Source: DATJUF01 sp035524095 (GTDB taxonomy: Bacteria; Desulfobacterota; Binatia; Binatales; Binataceae). Taken from it: DNA of 25,749 bases. Positions 14,614 to 23,098 of the stretch are shown here, in pieces; position 1 is the stretch's first letter; each line of letters opens with the position of its first letter. Position numbers and translations under genes: made by a program. The notes under the pieces are model-generated. The model was not told the origin of the DNA and did no database searches. It saw only the letters and a list, made by a program, of their open reading frames with translations. The DNA lies in assembly GCA_035524095.1 (NCBI GenBank), contig DATKPK010000274.1, positions 1 through 25,749 of the forward strand. The letters are read 5' to 3'.

Positions 14614-15744
14614 TTAGTCAAACATCAAGACTGTGCGGGCGACTTCACCGGCTTTCATCGCGCGGAACGCATCGTTTACGTCTTCCAGCTTGCCACGCCG
14701 GCTAATCATGTCGTCGAGATTGAGACGCCCCTGCAAATAGTAATCGACATAACGTGGCATATCGATGCGGAAACGGTTCGATCCCATATTCGATCCCTGA
14801 ATGCGGCGCTCGGTCAAAAACATCGGTCCGCTCAATTCGACCTTCTGGCCTACCGGAATCATACCGATAATCGTCGCCGTACCGCCCGGCTTAATGGAAT
14901 CGAAGCATTGCTCGGCGAGCTTCTTGAGACCGACCGCTTCGAATGCATAGTCAACTCCGCCACTGGCGCCTAATCCTTCGATAATCGGAGCGTCCGATTG
15001 GCCAGGACTCGCGAGCTTGCGGATTTCCTCGACGGCATCGGCACTTGAAGCGTCGATTGTATGCGTCGCGCCGAGTCGCCGCGCCAGAGCCAGCTTCGAC
15101 TCAAACTGATCGACGGCAATAATCATCCGTGCGCCTGCGATCCGCGCGCCTTGGATTGCGGCGAGGCCCACGCCACCGCAGCCGAATACCGCGACAGTCG
15201 ATCCCGGCTCGATACGGGCAGTATTAAGGACGGCGCCAAGTCCAGTAGTGACACCGCATCCGATGAGTGCCGCACGATCGAGTTCGATGTCATTACCGAT
15301 TTTCACGACAGCGTTTTCGTGCAGTAGCATCTTCTCGGCGTAAGTGGAGAGATCGGCGAATTGCGGGAGAGGTTGACCGTTCAACGAAAGGCGTGGTTTC
15401 GCATCTTTTGGCCGCTGCGTCGCGGCGCGATTCGAGCAGCGATTCGGATGGCCCGACATGCATTCCTGGCAATAGCCACAAAACACTGAAAGGCAGCAGA
15501 TGACGCGATCACCGGGCTTCACATAAGTTACAGACTTGCCTACAGCCTCAACGATTCCTGCGGCCTCGTGGCCCAGCACAGCCGGTGCGGGGAACGGATA
15601 GAAGCCGTCGACGAAGTGGAGATCGCTGTGACATACGCCGCTCGCGACAGTTCGGATCAATACTTCGCGTTCGAGGGGCTGATCGATATCAACATTCTCG
15701 ATCGTCAAGGGTTGCTTGGGACCATGAAATACTGCGGCTTTCAT
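14614..15744 (-). CDS. Zinc-dependent alcohol dehydrogenase (MDR superfamily)
   Basis: 376-aa medium-chain dehydrogenase. Catalytic zinc ligands are Cys38, His59/Glu60 and Cys163; structural zinc ligands are Cys89, Cys92, Cys95 and Cys103. The Rossmann motif V-F-G-C-G-G-V-G (186-193) with Asp212 after the next strand indicates NAD+. Length and motifs fit the class III/NDMA-dependent-like alcohol dehydrogenases common in mycobacteria and soil bacteria. It oxidises primary alcohols or thiol-adduct alcohols; the substrate is not predictable. GGAGGT lies upstream of the ATG. Confidence 0.95.
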   Translation of the reverse strand: MKAAVFHGPKQPLTIENVDIDQPLEREVLIRTVASGVCHSDLHFVDGFYPFPAPAVLGHEAAGIVEAVGKSVTYVKPGDRVICCLSVFCGYCQECMSGHPNRCSNRAATQRPKDAKPRLSLNGQPLPQFADLSTYAEKMLLHENAVVKIGNDIELDRAALIGCGVTTGLGAVLNTARIEPGSTVAVFGCGGVGLAAIQGARIAGARMIIAVDQFESKLALARRLGATHTIDASSADAVEEIRKLASPGQSDAPIIEGLGASGGVDYAFEAVGLKKLAEQCFDSIKPGGTATIIGMIPVGQKVELSGPMFLTERRIQGSNMGSNRFRIDMPRYVDYYLQGRLNLDDMISRRGKLEDVNDAFRAMKAGEVARTVLMFD

Positions 15745-15930
15745 AAGTTTCGTTGACCTCCAATGCAGTCTGCGATTTCGAGTCCCGGCTTACTCCGGCA
15801 CGTAAGCAAATGTCAACGCGCTCCAGTTCTGCTTGGTAAACTGGAACTCGCGCGACGGATTTAGCCGTGCGGAATCTGAGTGGAATCGGTTATGCGAGTG
15901 ATGCGCCTCAAGGCGTCATCAAGGCGTATG

Positions 15931-16434
15931 TCAGTCCGATGGAGTGGAATCTTGAGGGCGGCGGGCCAACAGAAAGAGCGCGACGGCAATCGCCAGGATG
16001 GCGCCGGCGTTGGCCGCGAGATCAATCATTGCTTCGCGAAAGCGATCGGGCGAGAAAGTTTGACTGCCGACGCTCATCTGCGCGCCTATCGCAAGAATTC
16101 GCCGTGTGGCAGAAATCGCGGCGATGAAAAGGAAGGGCTGCAGCGAAGTGCCGCGCTCCTGCAGGTACGAAATGACCGTCCGCAGGACCTCCATTATGAT
16201 CATCACCAGTAACAAGTCATTGACCAGCGTGACCACTGCGAGACCGAAGCCGGTGGTATGCAGATTGAGTGGGAAGACAACTACGCTGTAGACCAACATA
16301 ATTACGGATCCAAGCAGGAAAACCACACCGACGGCCGCATACACGAAAGCGTCAGCCGTTTCCAAAAAGGGTACGACGGTTTGATGAACATGCCTCACGG
16401 CGGCAGGCGCAGGTTCGTTGATGGGCGCTTCCAT
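15931..16434 (-). CDS. PsiE-like (phosphate-starvation-inducible E) membrane protein
   Basis: About 167 aa from the ATG at 16434 (M-E-A-P-I-N); an upstream ATG at 16470 would add 12 residues. Neither has a clear Shine-Dalgarno. Four hydrophobic segments can be read: about 32-57, 65-90, a weaker one around 98-120 (with F-I-A-A-I-S-A-T-R-R-I-L) and about 140-160. The A-x-x-A-x-x-R-[RK]-I segment and layout match the PsiE family, whose function is unknown beyond phosphate-starvation induction in E. coli. It is downstream of no visible partner and divergent from the M81 peptidase gene. Confidence 0.72.
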   Translation of the reverse strand: MEAPINEPAPAAVRHVHQTVVPFLETADAFVYAAVGVVFLLGSVIMLVYSVVVFPLNLHTTGFGLAVVTLVNDLLLVMIIMEVLRTVISYLQERGTSLQPFLFIAAISATRRILAIGAQMSVGSQTFSPDRFREAMIDLAANAGAILAIAVALFLLARRPQDSTPSD

Positions 16435-16646
16435 GCAGGGCAGGATACCGGAAAGCCTGAACCAGAACATGCTCAGGAGGAAGAAGGGCGACGACGGAAT
16501 GCCTCGATCGCCCGCGCTCTGTCACCGTTGGAAAACTTGCCGGATCGTAATCCGAGGTCCATTATCAGGCAGCACTCCCGCGAGGGCGCAAAAATAGGGA
16601 TCGCCTTGGCGGAAAATCTGAGGCGACGTAGGAGCGATAAACGACG

Positions 16647-18110
16647 ATGCGTATCGCAATCGGGGGCTACCTGGTCGCGGCCAATACTTTCGCGACTCAG
16701 CGGATGGGACTCAAGCGTTTTCAGCGCGCGATGCTCTCCGGCGACGCCGTGATGCGCCTGACGGAGGGCGGAACGCCGCTCGCGGGTTTCGCGGCGAACG
16801 CACGTGCGCTCAACTGGGAACTTGCGCCGTTGCATTTCGTCTTTCCTGGACTCGCCGGCAAACCTACAGAAGAGGCGCACGAGTGGACGAAGGCCAGGTT
16901 TCTCGAAACCCTGCGCAAGCTGGGTCCGGTAGATGGCATTTTCCTTCAGGTTCACGGGACGGCCGCGACTGACTCTATCGATGACTGCGAAGGTGATCTG
17001 ATCGAGGCGTTGCGCGAAGCCGCCGGCCCGAGGACTCCAATTATCGTTTCGCTCGATGGCCACGCGAATGTCACGCCGCTGATGGTGCGCCATTCGACGA
17101 TGCTTATCGGCGTCAAAACTAATCCGCATTATGATTTTGTTGAGACCGGGCAATTGGGCGCGCGCGTTATGGCCGGGATGTTCGACGGTTCAATGAAGCC
17201 AGTCCAGGCTTGGGCTCAGCCCGCAATGGCCCCCGCGCTGCAGAAACTTTACATCGCTCCCGGATGGCCAATGGAGCACCTGATGCGCCTGGCGCAGAAC
17301 TATAAGCGGCGTGATCCGCGCGTGCTGGACGTTTCGCTACTGGGCGGTTTCTTTTGCTCGGAACGGCCCGAGACTGGCATCAGTGTGGTTGTGACGACAG
17401 ATGGCGAGGCACAATTAGCGGACGACATAGCTGAAGAGATTAAGGAAGCCTGTTGGGCGAAGCGCCACGCTTTCTACACTGAAATGGTCTCAGTCGAAGA
17501 TGCAGTCGGTGAAGCTATCGCAGCAGCTGAAACCCCGGTCGTGCTCGGTGATCTGGCGGACAGCGGCGGGGCAGGAACTCCCGGCGACGGTACGGCTATT
17601 CTCGCCGAGCTGATTAAGCAGAAGGCCAAGGGTGCGGTAATCGGTAATATCGCGGACCCCGCCGCTGTACGCGAAGCGGTTCAGTCTGGTGTTGGAAAGG
17701 ATGTCACGCTGACAGTGGGTGGCAAGGTCGATCGCTTCCACGGCGAGCCTGTGACTATCAGTGGCCGTGTCCGCATAATCCACGATGGTACCTTTACAGC
17801 TTCAACCAGGTTCAACGCGGGAACGGTACGGCGCGGCACAACTGTGGTGGTCGATTGCTGTGGTGTCGAAGTGATTCTCACTACTCATCCGGTTCTGGTC
17901 TTTGAACCTAATCACTTTCGCAGTCTTGGGATTGAGCCGACTCAACGCAAGATTCTAGTCTGCAAATCTGAGTTGCAGCATCGGCCGGGATTGGCGGATG
18001 TGGCACGGACATTTATAGATGTTGATGCACCCGGGCTCGCAACACAGGACTTGAAGCGCCTGCCTTACAAAAAGATTCGACGGCCGGTTTTCCCACTTGA
18101 TGACATATGA
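16647..18110 (+). CDS. M81 family metallopeptidase (MlrC-like)
   Basis: 487 aa, normal for MlrC (N-terminal DUF1485-type domain about 1-290, C-terminal MlrC domain about 295-480). The MlrC of microcystin degraders hydrolyses linearised peptides; most homologues have unknown substrates. Putative zinc residues are His103 (V-H-G), Asp137 and His139 (L-D-G-H-A-N) and His161 (N-P-H-Y-D); their mutual spacing is the family spacing. The usual N-terminal [HW]-E-T-N-T-F reads V-A-A-N-T-F, so the conserved Glu is Ala11. AGGAG lies 12 nt before ATG. It leads a probable MlrC-LLM-PPOX operon. Confidence 0.93.
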   Translation: MRIAIGGYLVAANTFATQRMGLKRFQRAMLSGDAVMRLTEGGTPLAGFAANARALNWELAPLHFVFPGLAGKPTEEAHEWTKARFLETLRKLGPVDGIFLQVHGTAATDSIDDCEGDLIEALREAAGPRTPIIVSLDGHANVTPLMVRHSTMLIGVKTNPHYDFVETGQLGARVMAGMFDGSMKPVQAWAQPAMAPALQKLYIAPGWPMEHLMRLAQNYKRRDPRVLDVSLLGGFFCSERPETGISVVVTTDGEAQLADDIAEEIKEACWAKRHAFYTEMVSVEDAVGEAIAAAETPVVLGDLADSGGAGTPGDGTAILAELIKQKAKGAVIGNIADPAAVREAVQSGVGKDVTLTVGGKVDRFHGEPVTISGRVRIIHDGTFTASTRFNAGTVRRGTTVVVDCCGVEVILTTHPVLVFEPNHFRSLGIEPTQRKILVCKSELQHRPGLADVARTFIDVDAPGLATQDLKRLPYKKIRRPVFPLDDI

Positions 18111-18165
18111 GCCAAATTAGACTTTGGGAACAGCGCGATTGAAATAAGCAGTAAGGGAAACAATT

Positions 18166-19206
18166 ATGAAACTAGGCTTGACGATTGGCTATTCGGGCGC
18201 GAACCTCCGGCTGCCGATGAAGCGAATTTTTCGCGCCGAGGAACTCGGTTACGATTCGATCTGGACTGCCGAGAGCTACGGCTCCGACGCGTTTAGTCCG
18301 CTCGCCTATCTTGCTGCTGTGACCAAGCGTATCCGCCTCGGTAGTGGCGTGATACAGCTCGCCGCTCGGACTCCAGCCAACGCTGCGATGACGGCGGGCA
18401 CGATTGACGCTCTCGCGGGTGGTAATCGCGTAATAGTCGGGCTGGGGGTCTCGGGTCCGCAGATTGTTGAGGGCTGGTATGGACAGCCGTGGGGCCGGCC
18501 ATACTATCGACTGCGCGACTATATAACGATAATGCGCAAGATCTTTCGACGTGAAGGCCCAGTCTCACACGCCGGTAAGGAAATCTCACTTCCTTACGAT
18601 GGGCCAGGTTCTAGCGGACTAGGAAAGCCGCTTAGATCGATTCTGCATATGAATCCCGAGATCCCGATTATGCTTGGCGCTGAGAATGAAGCGACGGTCA
18701 AGCTATGCGCGGAGCTGTGCGACGGCTGGCTGCCGCTGGGTTTCGTGCCCGGCTCGATGGCGCGTTACCATCCTTGGCTCGAAACGGGATTCCGCCGCGC
18801 GGGCAACGGTAAATCGCTCGACAGGTTCGAGATCTACCCGATGCTGCCGGTCATAATCGACAAAGATGTGCGGTCAGCGATGGCGCGGATGAAGCCTGAG
18901 ATTGCCCTATACGCTGGCGGGATGGGCGCGCGCAACAAGAATTTCCACAATGAACTGATGATTCAGCAAGGCTTCCCGGAAGCAGCCGCACGTATCCAGG
19001 AACTTTACCTCGCCGGACACAAAGAAGAGGCAGCGGCGGCCGTGCCGGATGATCTGATCGATCTGCGTGCACTGATTGGACCGCCCGATCGGATTCGCAA
19101 GCGCTATCGTGAATGGGAAAGTTCAGGTGCGACCGGCTTCCTCCTCCAGGCTGGCCAAGAAGAAGCGATAGACCTGATGGCAGAGGTCGCAGGAATCCGA
19201 AGTTGA
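18166..19206 (+). CDS. LLM-class F420-dependent oxidoreductase
   Basis: 346-aa luciferase-like TIM barrel. Features are M-K-L-G-L-T-I-G-Y-S-G at the start, A-E-E-L-G-Y-D-S-I-W-T-A-E-S-Y-G-S-D-A (23-41), R-L-G-S-G-V-I-Q, then R-V-I-V-G-L-G-V-S-G-P-Q-I-V-E-G-W-Y-G. The last block is typical of the F420-binding mycobacterial LLM group (Mer/Fgd-like rather than FMN luciferases). The substrate is unknown. It starts 55 bp after the M81 peptidase stop and is followed after 13 bp by the PPOX gene, so the two flavin-type proteins are probably co-translated. Confidence 0.93.
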   Translation: MKLGLTIGYSGANLRLPMKRIFRAEELGYDSIWTAESYGSDAFSPLAYLAAVTKRIRLGSGVIQLAARTPANAAMTAGTIDALAGGNRVIVGLGVSGPQIVEGWYGQPWGRPYYRLRDYITIMRKIFRREGPVSHAGKEISLPYDGPGSSGLGKPLRSILHMNPEIPIMLGAENEATVKLCAELCDGWLPLGFVPGSMARYHPWLETGFRRAGNGKSLDRFEIYPMLPVIIDKDVRSAMARMKPEIALYAGGMGARNKNFHNELMIQQGFPEAAARIQELYLAGHKEEAAAAVPDDLIDLRALIGPPDRIRKRYREWESSGATGFLLQAGQEEAIDLMAEVAGIRS

Positions 19207-19219
19207 GCGGAGAGGGCCG

Positions 19220-19846
19220 ATGATAGAACCCACTGACTATCGCATCACCGGGGTTGATCAACTTCGAGCAATCATGGGTAAACCCGGACGCCTGACCGGT
19301 CTCAAAGTACTCAAAGCGCTCGACGGGCCCGCGGCTGATTTCATTCGGCAGTCGCCATTTCTAGTTCTAAGCACCGCTGACCTCGAGGGCAATCAAGACG
19401 CTTCGCCGAAGGGTGACGGTCCGGGGTTTGTCTTGATCGAAGATGAACGCACCCTTTATATCCCCGATCGCAAGGGCAACAAGCTTCTCTTCGGCCTTGA
19501 AAATATTCTAGCCAATCCGCACGTCGGACTGATCTTTTTGGTGCCTGGAACCAACGAAACCTTGCGCATCAATGGCACAGCGGAATTGACCGCTGAACCC
19601 TCGTTGCTGGAGCGTCTTTCGGCCCGCGGTACGCCGGCCTTGCTAGCGATTCGCGTGACCATCAACGAATGCTTCTTTCACTGCGCCAAGGCTTTCATCA
19701 GATCTAACCTTTGGAAACCTGAGCAATGGCCAGAGCGTGTCAAAATTTCATTTGGCAAATATCTAGCAGCCAAGGCTGGCGGTGACGACGATATGGCTCG
19801 TGCAATCGATGAAGCAGTTGACTTCGACTATAAGCATAATCTTTGA
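19220..19846 (+). CDS. PPOX-type FMN/F420 flavoprotein (MSMEG_1061-like pyridoxamine 5'-phosphate oxidase family)
   Basis: 208 aa, split-barrel fold. Sequence blocks include F-I-R-Q-S-P-F-L-V-L-S-T-A-D, D-A-S-P-K-G-D-G-P-G-F-V (about 60-71), Y-I-P-D-R-K-G-N-K-L (85-94), N-I-L-A-N-P-H-V-G-L-I-F-L-V-P-G and E-T-L-R-I-N-G. This order is characteristic of the subgroup called MSMEG_1061/DR2398-like FMN-dependent PPOX proteins. The role may be reduction of an unknown substrate or flavin binding. The start has GGAGAGGG upstream. It lies 13 bp behind the LLM gene. Confidence 0.9.
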   Translation: MIEPTDYRITGVDQLRAIMGKPGRLTGLKVLKALDGPAADFIRQSPFLVLSTADLEGNQDASPKGDGPGFVLIEDERTLYIPDRKGNKLLFGLENILANPHVGLIFLVPGTNETLRINGTAELTAEPSLLERLSARGTPALLAIRVTINECFFHCAKAFIRSNLWKPEQWPERVKISFGKYLAAKAGGDDDMARAIDEAVDFDYKHNL

Positions 19847-19897
19847 ATATGATGCATTTTCATTATTTGCACTGTTGTCAGTTGATCTCTCGATAGG

Positions 19898-19929
19898 CCG
19901 GTTTGGATGGCACGAGTCCGCACAACCGG
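19898..19929. promoter_or_regulatory. Inverted repeat upstream of the P450 gene (possible operator)
   Basis: CCGGTT (19898-19903) and AACCGG (19924-19929) are inverted copies with centres 26 bp apart, in the 206-bp gap between the PPOX stop and the P450 start. The spacing is too wide for one compact dimer site; a looped or two-site operator or chance are both possible. No KstR-like TnnAACnnGTTnnA motif was seen here. Confidence 0.2.
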
Positions 19930-20052
19930 TGATATCTACTTGATGCAGATGATGTTTGATTATGAGGTATCGCGACTAGCCGCTGACCTCACTGACTCGC
20001 GTGACAAGTCCATGTTAAGATTCAGACACCAGCAAGCTCGGTGCAGGTGAAA

Positions 20053-21303
20053 ATGGCAGCTCATCTAACGCTCGAAACTGTAGATATCATCAATCCGGAC
20101 CATTATGTGCGGCGTGGCTATCCGCACGAGGAATGGAGGTTGCTACGGCGCGAAGCTCCGGTTTTTCGTTACGAGCGGCCCGACGTAGTTCCGTTCTGGG
20201 CCATCACCAAGCATGCGGACATTATTACGGTTTCGCGCGATCCCGGGCTCTTCAGGAGCACTAGATATCTGTTCGTCACGATCAATGAACCGGGCGCGCC
20301 AGATGACGATACGGTAATCCTGCGACAACTGCTGAACATGAATCCGCCAGAGCATGGGGCTTACCGCGGTGTTGTGAATCGGCGGTTTACGCCCCGGGCT
20401 GTACAAAAGCTGGCGCAGCAGGTCGAAGAGGTCACCGCTGAAGTCCTTGACGGCCTGCTTGGGCGCGAGGAATGCGACTTCGTTACCGAGGTTTCGGCCA
20501 GGCTGCCACTGGCCGTCATCGCTGAAATGTTCGGGATTCCACGATCGGATTGGGACCTGATGTTCAGGCTAAGCAACTCAATGATTGCACCGTCTGACCC
20601 AGAGTTCGCCGGCACGCAATCGATCAAAGAGATGCTCGAACAGGCGCGGCTTGAATTCTTTCAATATTTCTCGCAGTTGATTGAGGATAGACGCAAAACG
20701 CCGCGTGATGATGTAGCAAGTGCGTTAGCCAATGGCACGGTGAATGGCGAGCCGCTTCCCCAGTTCGAAATGCTGTCATATTTTGCGCTCCTGATAATCG
20801 CAGGCAACGAAACGACGCGCAACGCTATTACCGGCGGACTACACGCACTCATCGATCGCCCGGAGCAGATGCGGCTGCTCAAACAGAATCCGTCGGCGAT
20901 GATAAAGCCGGCAGTTGAGGAAATTCTGCGATGGACTTCACCCGTAATTCAATTTACCCGCGTTGCCAACGCTGATACTGAGTTGCACGGGCAAAAAATC
21001 CAAAAGGACGATATTCTCGCTTTGTTTTATCCCTCGGCTAATCGCGATGAAGAGGTCTTCGAGAATTCGAATACTTTCGATATTCAACGCGAGCCGAACA
21101 ACCATTTGGCGTTTGGCATCGGTGAGCATTTCTGCCTCGGCGCTAGTCTGGCTCGGTTGGAGTTGCAGGCGATGTTCCGCCAACTAGCTGAACGAATCGA
21201 AGACGTCGAAGTGGCGGGACCAATTCAGCGTATGCGTTCAAGTCTGGTCGGCGGGATTAAGCATATGCCGATTCGTTACCGGATTAAGTCACGCGGGAAC
21301 TGA
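20053..21303 (+). CDS. Cytochrome P450 (CYP125/CYP142/CYP124-like)
   Basis: 416 aa from the ATG at 20053; a GTG at 20041 is also possible. All P450 signatures are intact: I-helix A-G-N-E-T-T (250-255) with the acid/Thr pair for O2 activation, E-x-x-R (Glu290, Arg293), and the haem loop F-G-I-G-E-H-F-C-L-G with Cys361 as the iron ligand. The C-terminal segment G-P-I-Q-R-M-R-S-S-L-V-G-G-I-K-H-M-P-I is characteristic of bacterial P450s of the CYP124/125/142 type, which hydroxylate terminal carbons of sterol or branched lipid side chains. No ferredoxin gene is adjacent. Confidence 0.95.
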   Translation: MAAHLTLETVDIINPDHYVRRGYPHEEWRLLRREAPVFRYERPDVVPFWAITKHADIITVSRDPGLFRSTRYLFVTINEPGAPDDDTVILRQLLNMNPPEHGAYRGVVNRRFTPRAVQKLAQQVEEVTAEVLDGLLGREECDFVTEVSARLPLAVIAEMFGIPRSDWDLMFRLSNSMIAPSDPEFAGTQSIKEMLEQARLEFFQYFSQLIEDRRKTPRDDVASALANGTVNGEPLPQFEMLSYFALLIIAGNETTRNAITGGLHALIDRPEQMRLLKQNPSAMIKPAVEEILRWTSPVIQFTRVANADTELHGQKIQKDDILALFYPSANRDEEVFENSNTFDIQREPNNHLAFGIGEHFCLGASLARLELQAMFRQLAERIEDVEVAGPIQRMRSSLVGGIKHMPIRYRIKSRGN

Positions 21304-21351
21304 TTCAGCGAATTGCCGGCCGAGAGGCCGATCGTCTCGTCGGCTCGGCGC

Positions 21352-22041
21352 TTAGGTGAACGCGCCGAATAGCGAGCCGGCTCCGGCCGTTAATCCCATT
21401 GCGAGGGCGCCCCATAATAGGACGCGCAGAGCACCGACAATCACCCGTGCGCCACCTGCTTGAGCAGCTAGTCCACCGAGCATTGCTAGAAAGAACAATG
21501 AAACGGCGGCGACAAAATAGACCAGACTTTTGTAGGGAACTAGCAGCGCGGTCAGCAGCGGAACAGCGGCCCCGACCATGAAGCTAATTGCGGAGGCGAA
21601 CGCAGCCTGAAGCGGTCGCGCTTTGAGCGTTTCGCTGATACCCAGTTCGTCGCGGGCATGCGCGCCTAGCGCATCGTGAGCCATCAGTTGAGCAGCAACT
21701 TCCTTGGCAAGCGTCGGTTCCAGCCCACGCTTAACATAAATAGCAGCCAATTCTTCGCGTTCGGACTTTTCATCGGTTTCGAGTCCTTTGCTTTCAAGCG
21801 CGAGATCGGCTTTTTCCGTATCGGCCTGTGAACTAACCGAGACAAACTCCCCAGCCGCCATAGACATTGCTCCGGCGACAAGGCCGGAGACTCCGGCGAG
21901 CAATATTCCGGAGTGAGCCGCATGAGCAGACGCAACACCGAGCAACAAGCTTGCCGTCGATACGATACCGTCGTCGGCGCCCAAAACAGCGGCGCGCAGC
22001 CAGCCGGTCCGTTCGGTGTGGTGTTGTTCGTTGTGCGGCAT
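21352..22041 (-). CDS. VIT1/CCC1 family transporter (putative Fe/Mn exporter)
   Basis: 229 aa from ATG 22041. A longer open frame reaches 22242, but its first 67 residues are not membrane-like and the 22041 ATG has TGAGGT 5 nt upstream. It shows the family opening A-A-V-L-G-A-D-D-G-I-V-S-T-A-S-L-L-L-G-V-A (TM1), G-A-M-S-M-A-A-G-E-F-V-S-V-S-S-Q (TM2 end), an acidic helical metal-binding stretch (about 75-130), then three hydrophobic segments. VIT/CCC1 proteins move Fe2+ or Mn2+ across membranes. The gene converges on the P450 gene. Confidence 0.92.
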   Translation of the reverse strand: MPHNEQHHTERTGWLRAAVLGADDGIVSTASLLLGVASAHAAHSGILLAGVSGLVAGAMSMAAGEFVSVSSQADTEKADLALESKGLETDEKSEREELAAIYVKRGLEPTLAKEVAAQLMAHDALGAHARDELGISETLKARPLQAAFASAISFMVGAAVPLLTALLVPYKSLVYFVAAVSLFFLAMLGGLAAQAGGARVIVGALRVLLWGALAMGLTAGAGSLFGAFT

Positions 22042-22047
22042 CGGCAA

Positions 22048-22051
22048 CCTC
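22048..22051 (-). promoter_or_regulatory. Ribosome binding site deciding the VIT start
   Basis: GAGG (within TGAGGT) lies 6 nt before the ATG at 22041 and supports a 229-residue protein of family length instead of the 296-residue frame. Confidence 0.5.
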
Positions 22052-22255
22052 AGCCTATTTTCCGCCGTCCGCCCTGAGGCTGGAAGAGGCTGCCGCACCG
22101 GCGTCAACGAATATCGGGTAATTAAGATTGAGGCTGAAACGGGGCTTGGGGATCGTTTGCGAGTTATCCACGAACTTATGAGAAACGGGCTGATCGCCTC
22201 ACGAGATCGAACGGCTGACACTCTCAGACGATTGACACCCAATAGCGGTCGCAGG

Positions 22256-22993
22256 CTAGGCCCATTCCTTCGGTACTGCTTGAGCCCTCTGATGGTTTAC
22301 CAGCTTGGCTCGCCGTGATTGTTCATCAGGCGTGACCGTTGCAGGGTCTTCGCGATATTCGGGACCAGCTGCCATCGCCTTTTTTACGGCTGGCCGTTCG
22401 CCGAGTTCATCGAGCCAGCGCTTGACGTTAGGGAATTCGCTGAGGTCGATATTGCGGCTCTGAAGCGTCGTCGCCCAAGGATAGCAAATCATGTCTGCGA
22501 TAGTGTACTGGCCGGCCGCGAGATAATGCTTCTTGTGCAGCCCAAGATTCATTACGCCGTAGATGCGATGAACTTCATTGTCGAAGCGCATCAGCGCATA
22601 GGTCTGATCGCCGTTCTTGGGATTCTGCGACGCGCGACGGAAATGGCCCTGCTCGCCCATCTTGGGTCCTTGATTAGCCATTTGCCAGAATACCCACTGC
22701 ATGACGTCCCACCTCAGATGGGGTTCATGCGGCAGAAATTTGCGGCTCTTTTCGGCTAAATACTCCATAATGGCGCCGGACTCGAAGATGGTTAGCGGTG
22801 CGCCGCCGCCCATCGGATCGTGGTCGACGATGGCCGGCATCCGGCCGTTCGGCGAGATCTTCAGGAACTCGGGTGTAAGCTGGTCGCCGCGTCCGATATT
22901 GATCGGCTTGATCGTATAGGGGATGCCACCTTCTTCCAGCAAAATAGTTACTTTCTTTCCATTGGGCGTTGGCCAGTAGTACAGATCGATCAC
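22256..22993 (-). CDS. Nu-class glutathione S-transferase-like protein (YfcG/Ure2p-like)
   Basis: 245 aa from a GTG at 22993, placed by GGAG 9 nt upstream; upstream in-frame residues to 23062 do not look like GST. The N-terminus I-D-L-Y-Y-W-P-T-P-N-G-K-K closely matches E. coli YfcG, including Thr9 and Asn11, which bind glutathione thiols in that family. P-A-I-V-D-H and E-S-G-A-I-M-E-Y-L-A-E complete the thioredoxin-like domain; the C-terminal helical domain follows from about residue 90. YfcG has disulfide reductase activity, so this may be a GSSG-type reductase or a detoxifying GST. It is upstream of VIT. Confidence 0.94.
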   Translation of the reverse strand: MIDLYYWPTPNGKKVTILLEEGGIPYTIKPINIGRGDQLTPEFLKISPNGRMPAIVDHDPMGGGAPLTIFESGAIMEYLAEKSRKFLPHEPHLRWDVMQWVFWQMANQGPKMGEQGHFRRASQNPKNGDQTYALMRFDNEVHRIYGVMNLGLHKKHYLAAGQYTIADMICYPWATTLQSRNIDLSEFPNVKRWLDELGERPAVKKAMAAGPEYREDPATVTPDEQSRRAKLVNHQRAQAVPKEWA

Positions 22994-23002
22994 GTTGTGT
23001 AT

Positions 23003-23006
23003 CTCC
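23003..23006 (-). promoter_or_regulatory. Ribosome binding site deciding the GST GTG start
   Basis: GGAG lies 9 nt before the GTG at 22993 and makes that codon the best start of the GST-like protein, matching the YfcG N-terminus. Confidence 0.55.
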
Positions 23007-23098
23007 GTTATGACAACCGGTTGGGCAAATGATCCATGCGGCCGCTGGTCATTAGGACGCAAGGCGGCTGAGGTTTATGGCCTGAAGTATCACACGTA

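Noticed and set aside
15908..15927. Two direct copies of TCAAGGCGT with an 11-bp period, near the PsiE-like stop.
   Set aside because: Only two short copies and a weak 5-bp hairpin; too little for a repeat array or terminator.
16473..17153. A 226-codon minus-strand open frame whose end (S-G-K-F-S-N-G-D-R-A-R-A-I-E-A-F-R-R-R) vaguely recalls crotonase C-termini.
   Set aside because: It lies mostly antisense to the well-supported M81 peptidase, its N-terminal part is Arg-rich and unlike any enzyme, and no ribosome binding site supports it.
21319..21344. GCCGAGAG/CTCGTCGGC hairpin between the converging P450 and VIT genes.
   Set aside because: The stem has a bulge and no U-run follows on either strand, so I do not call a terminator.
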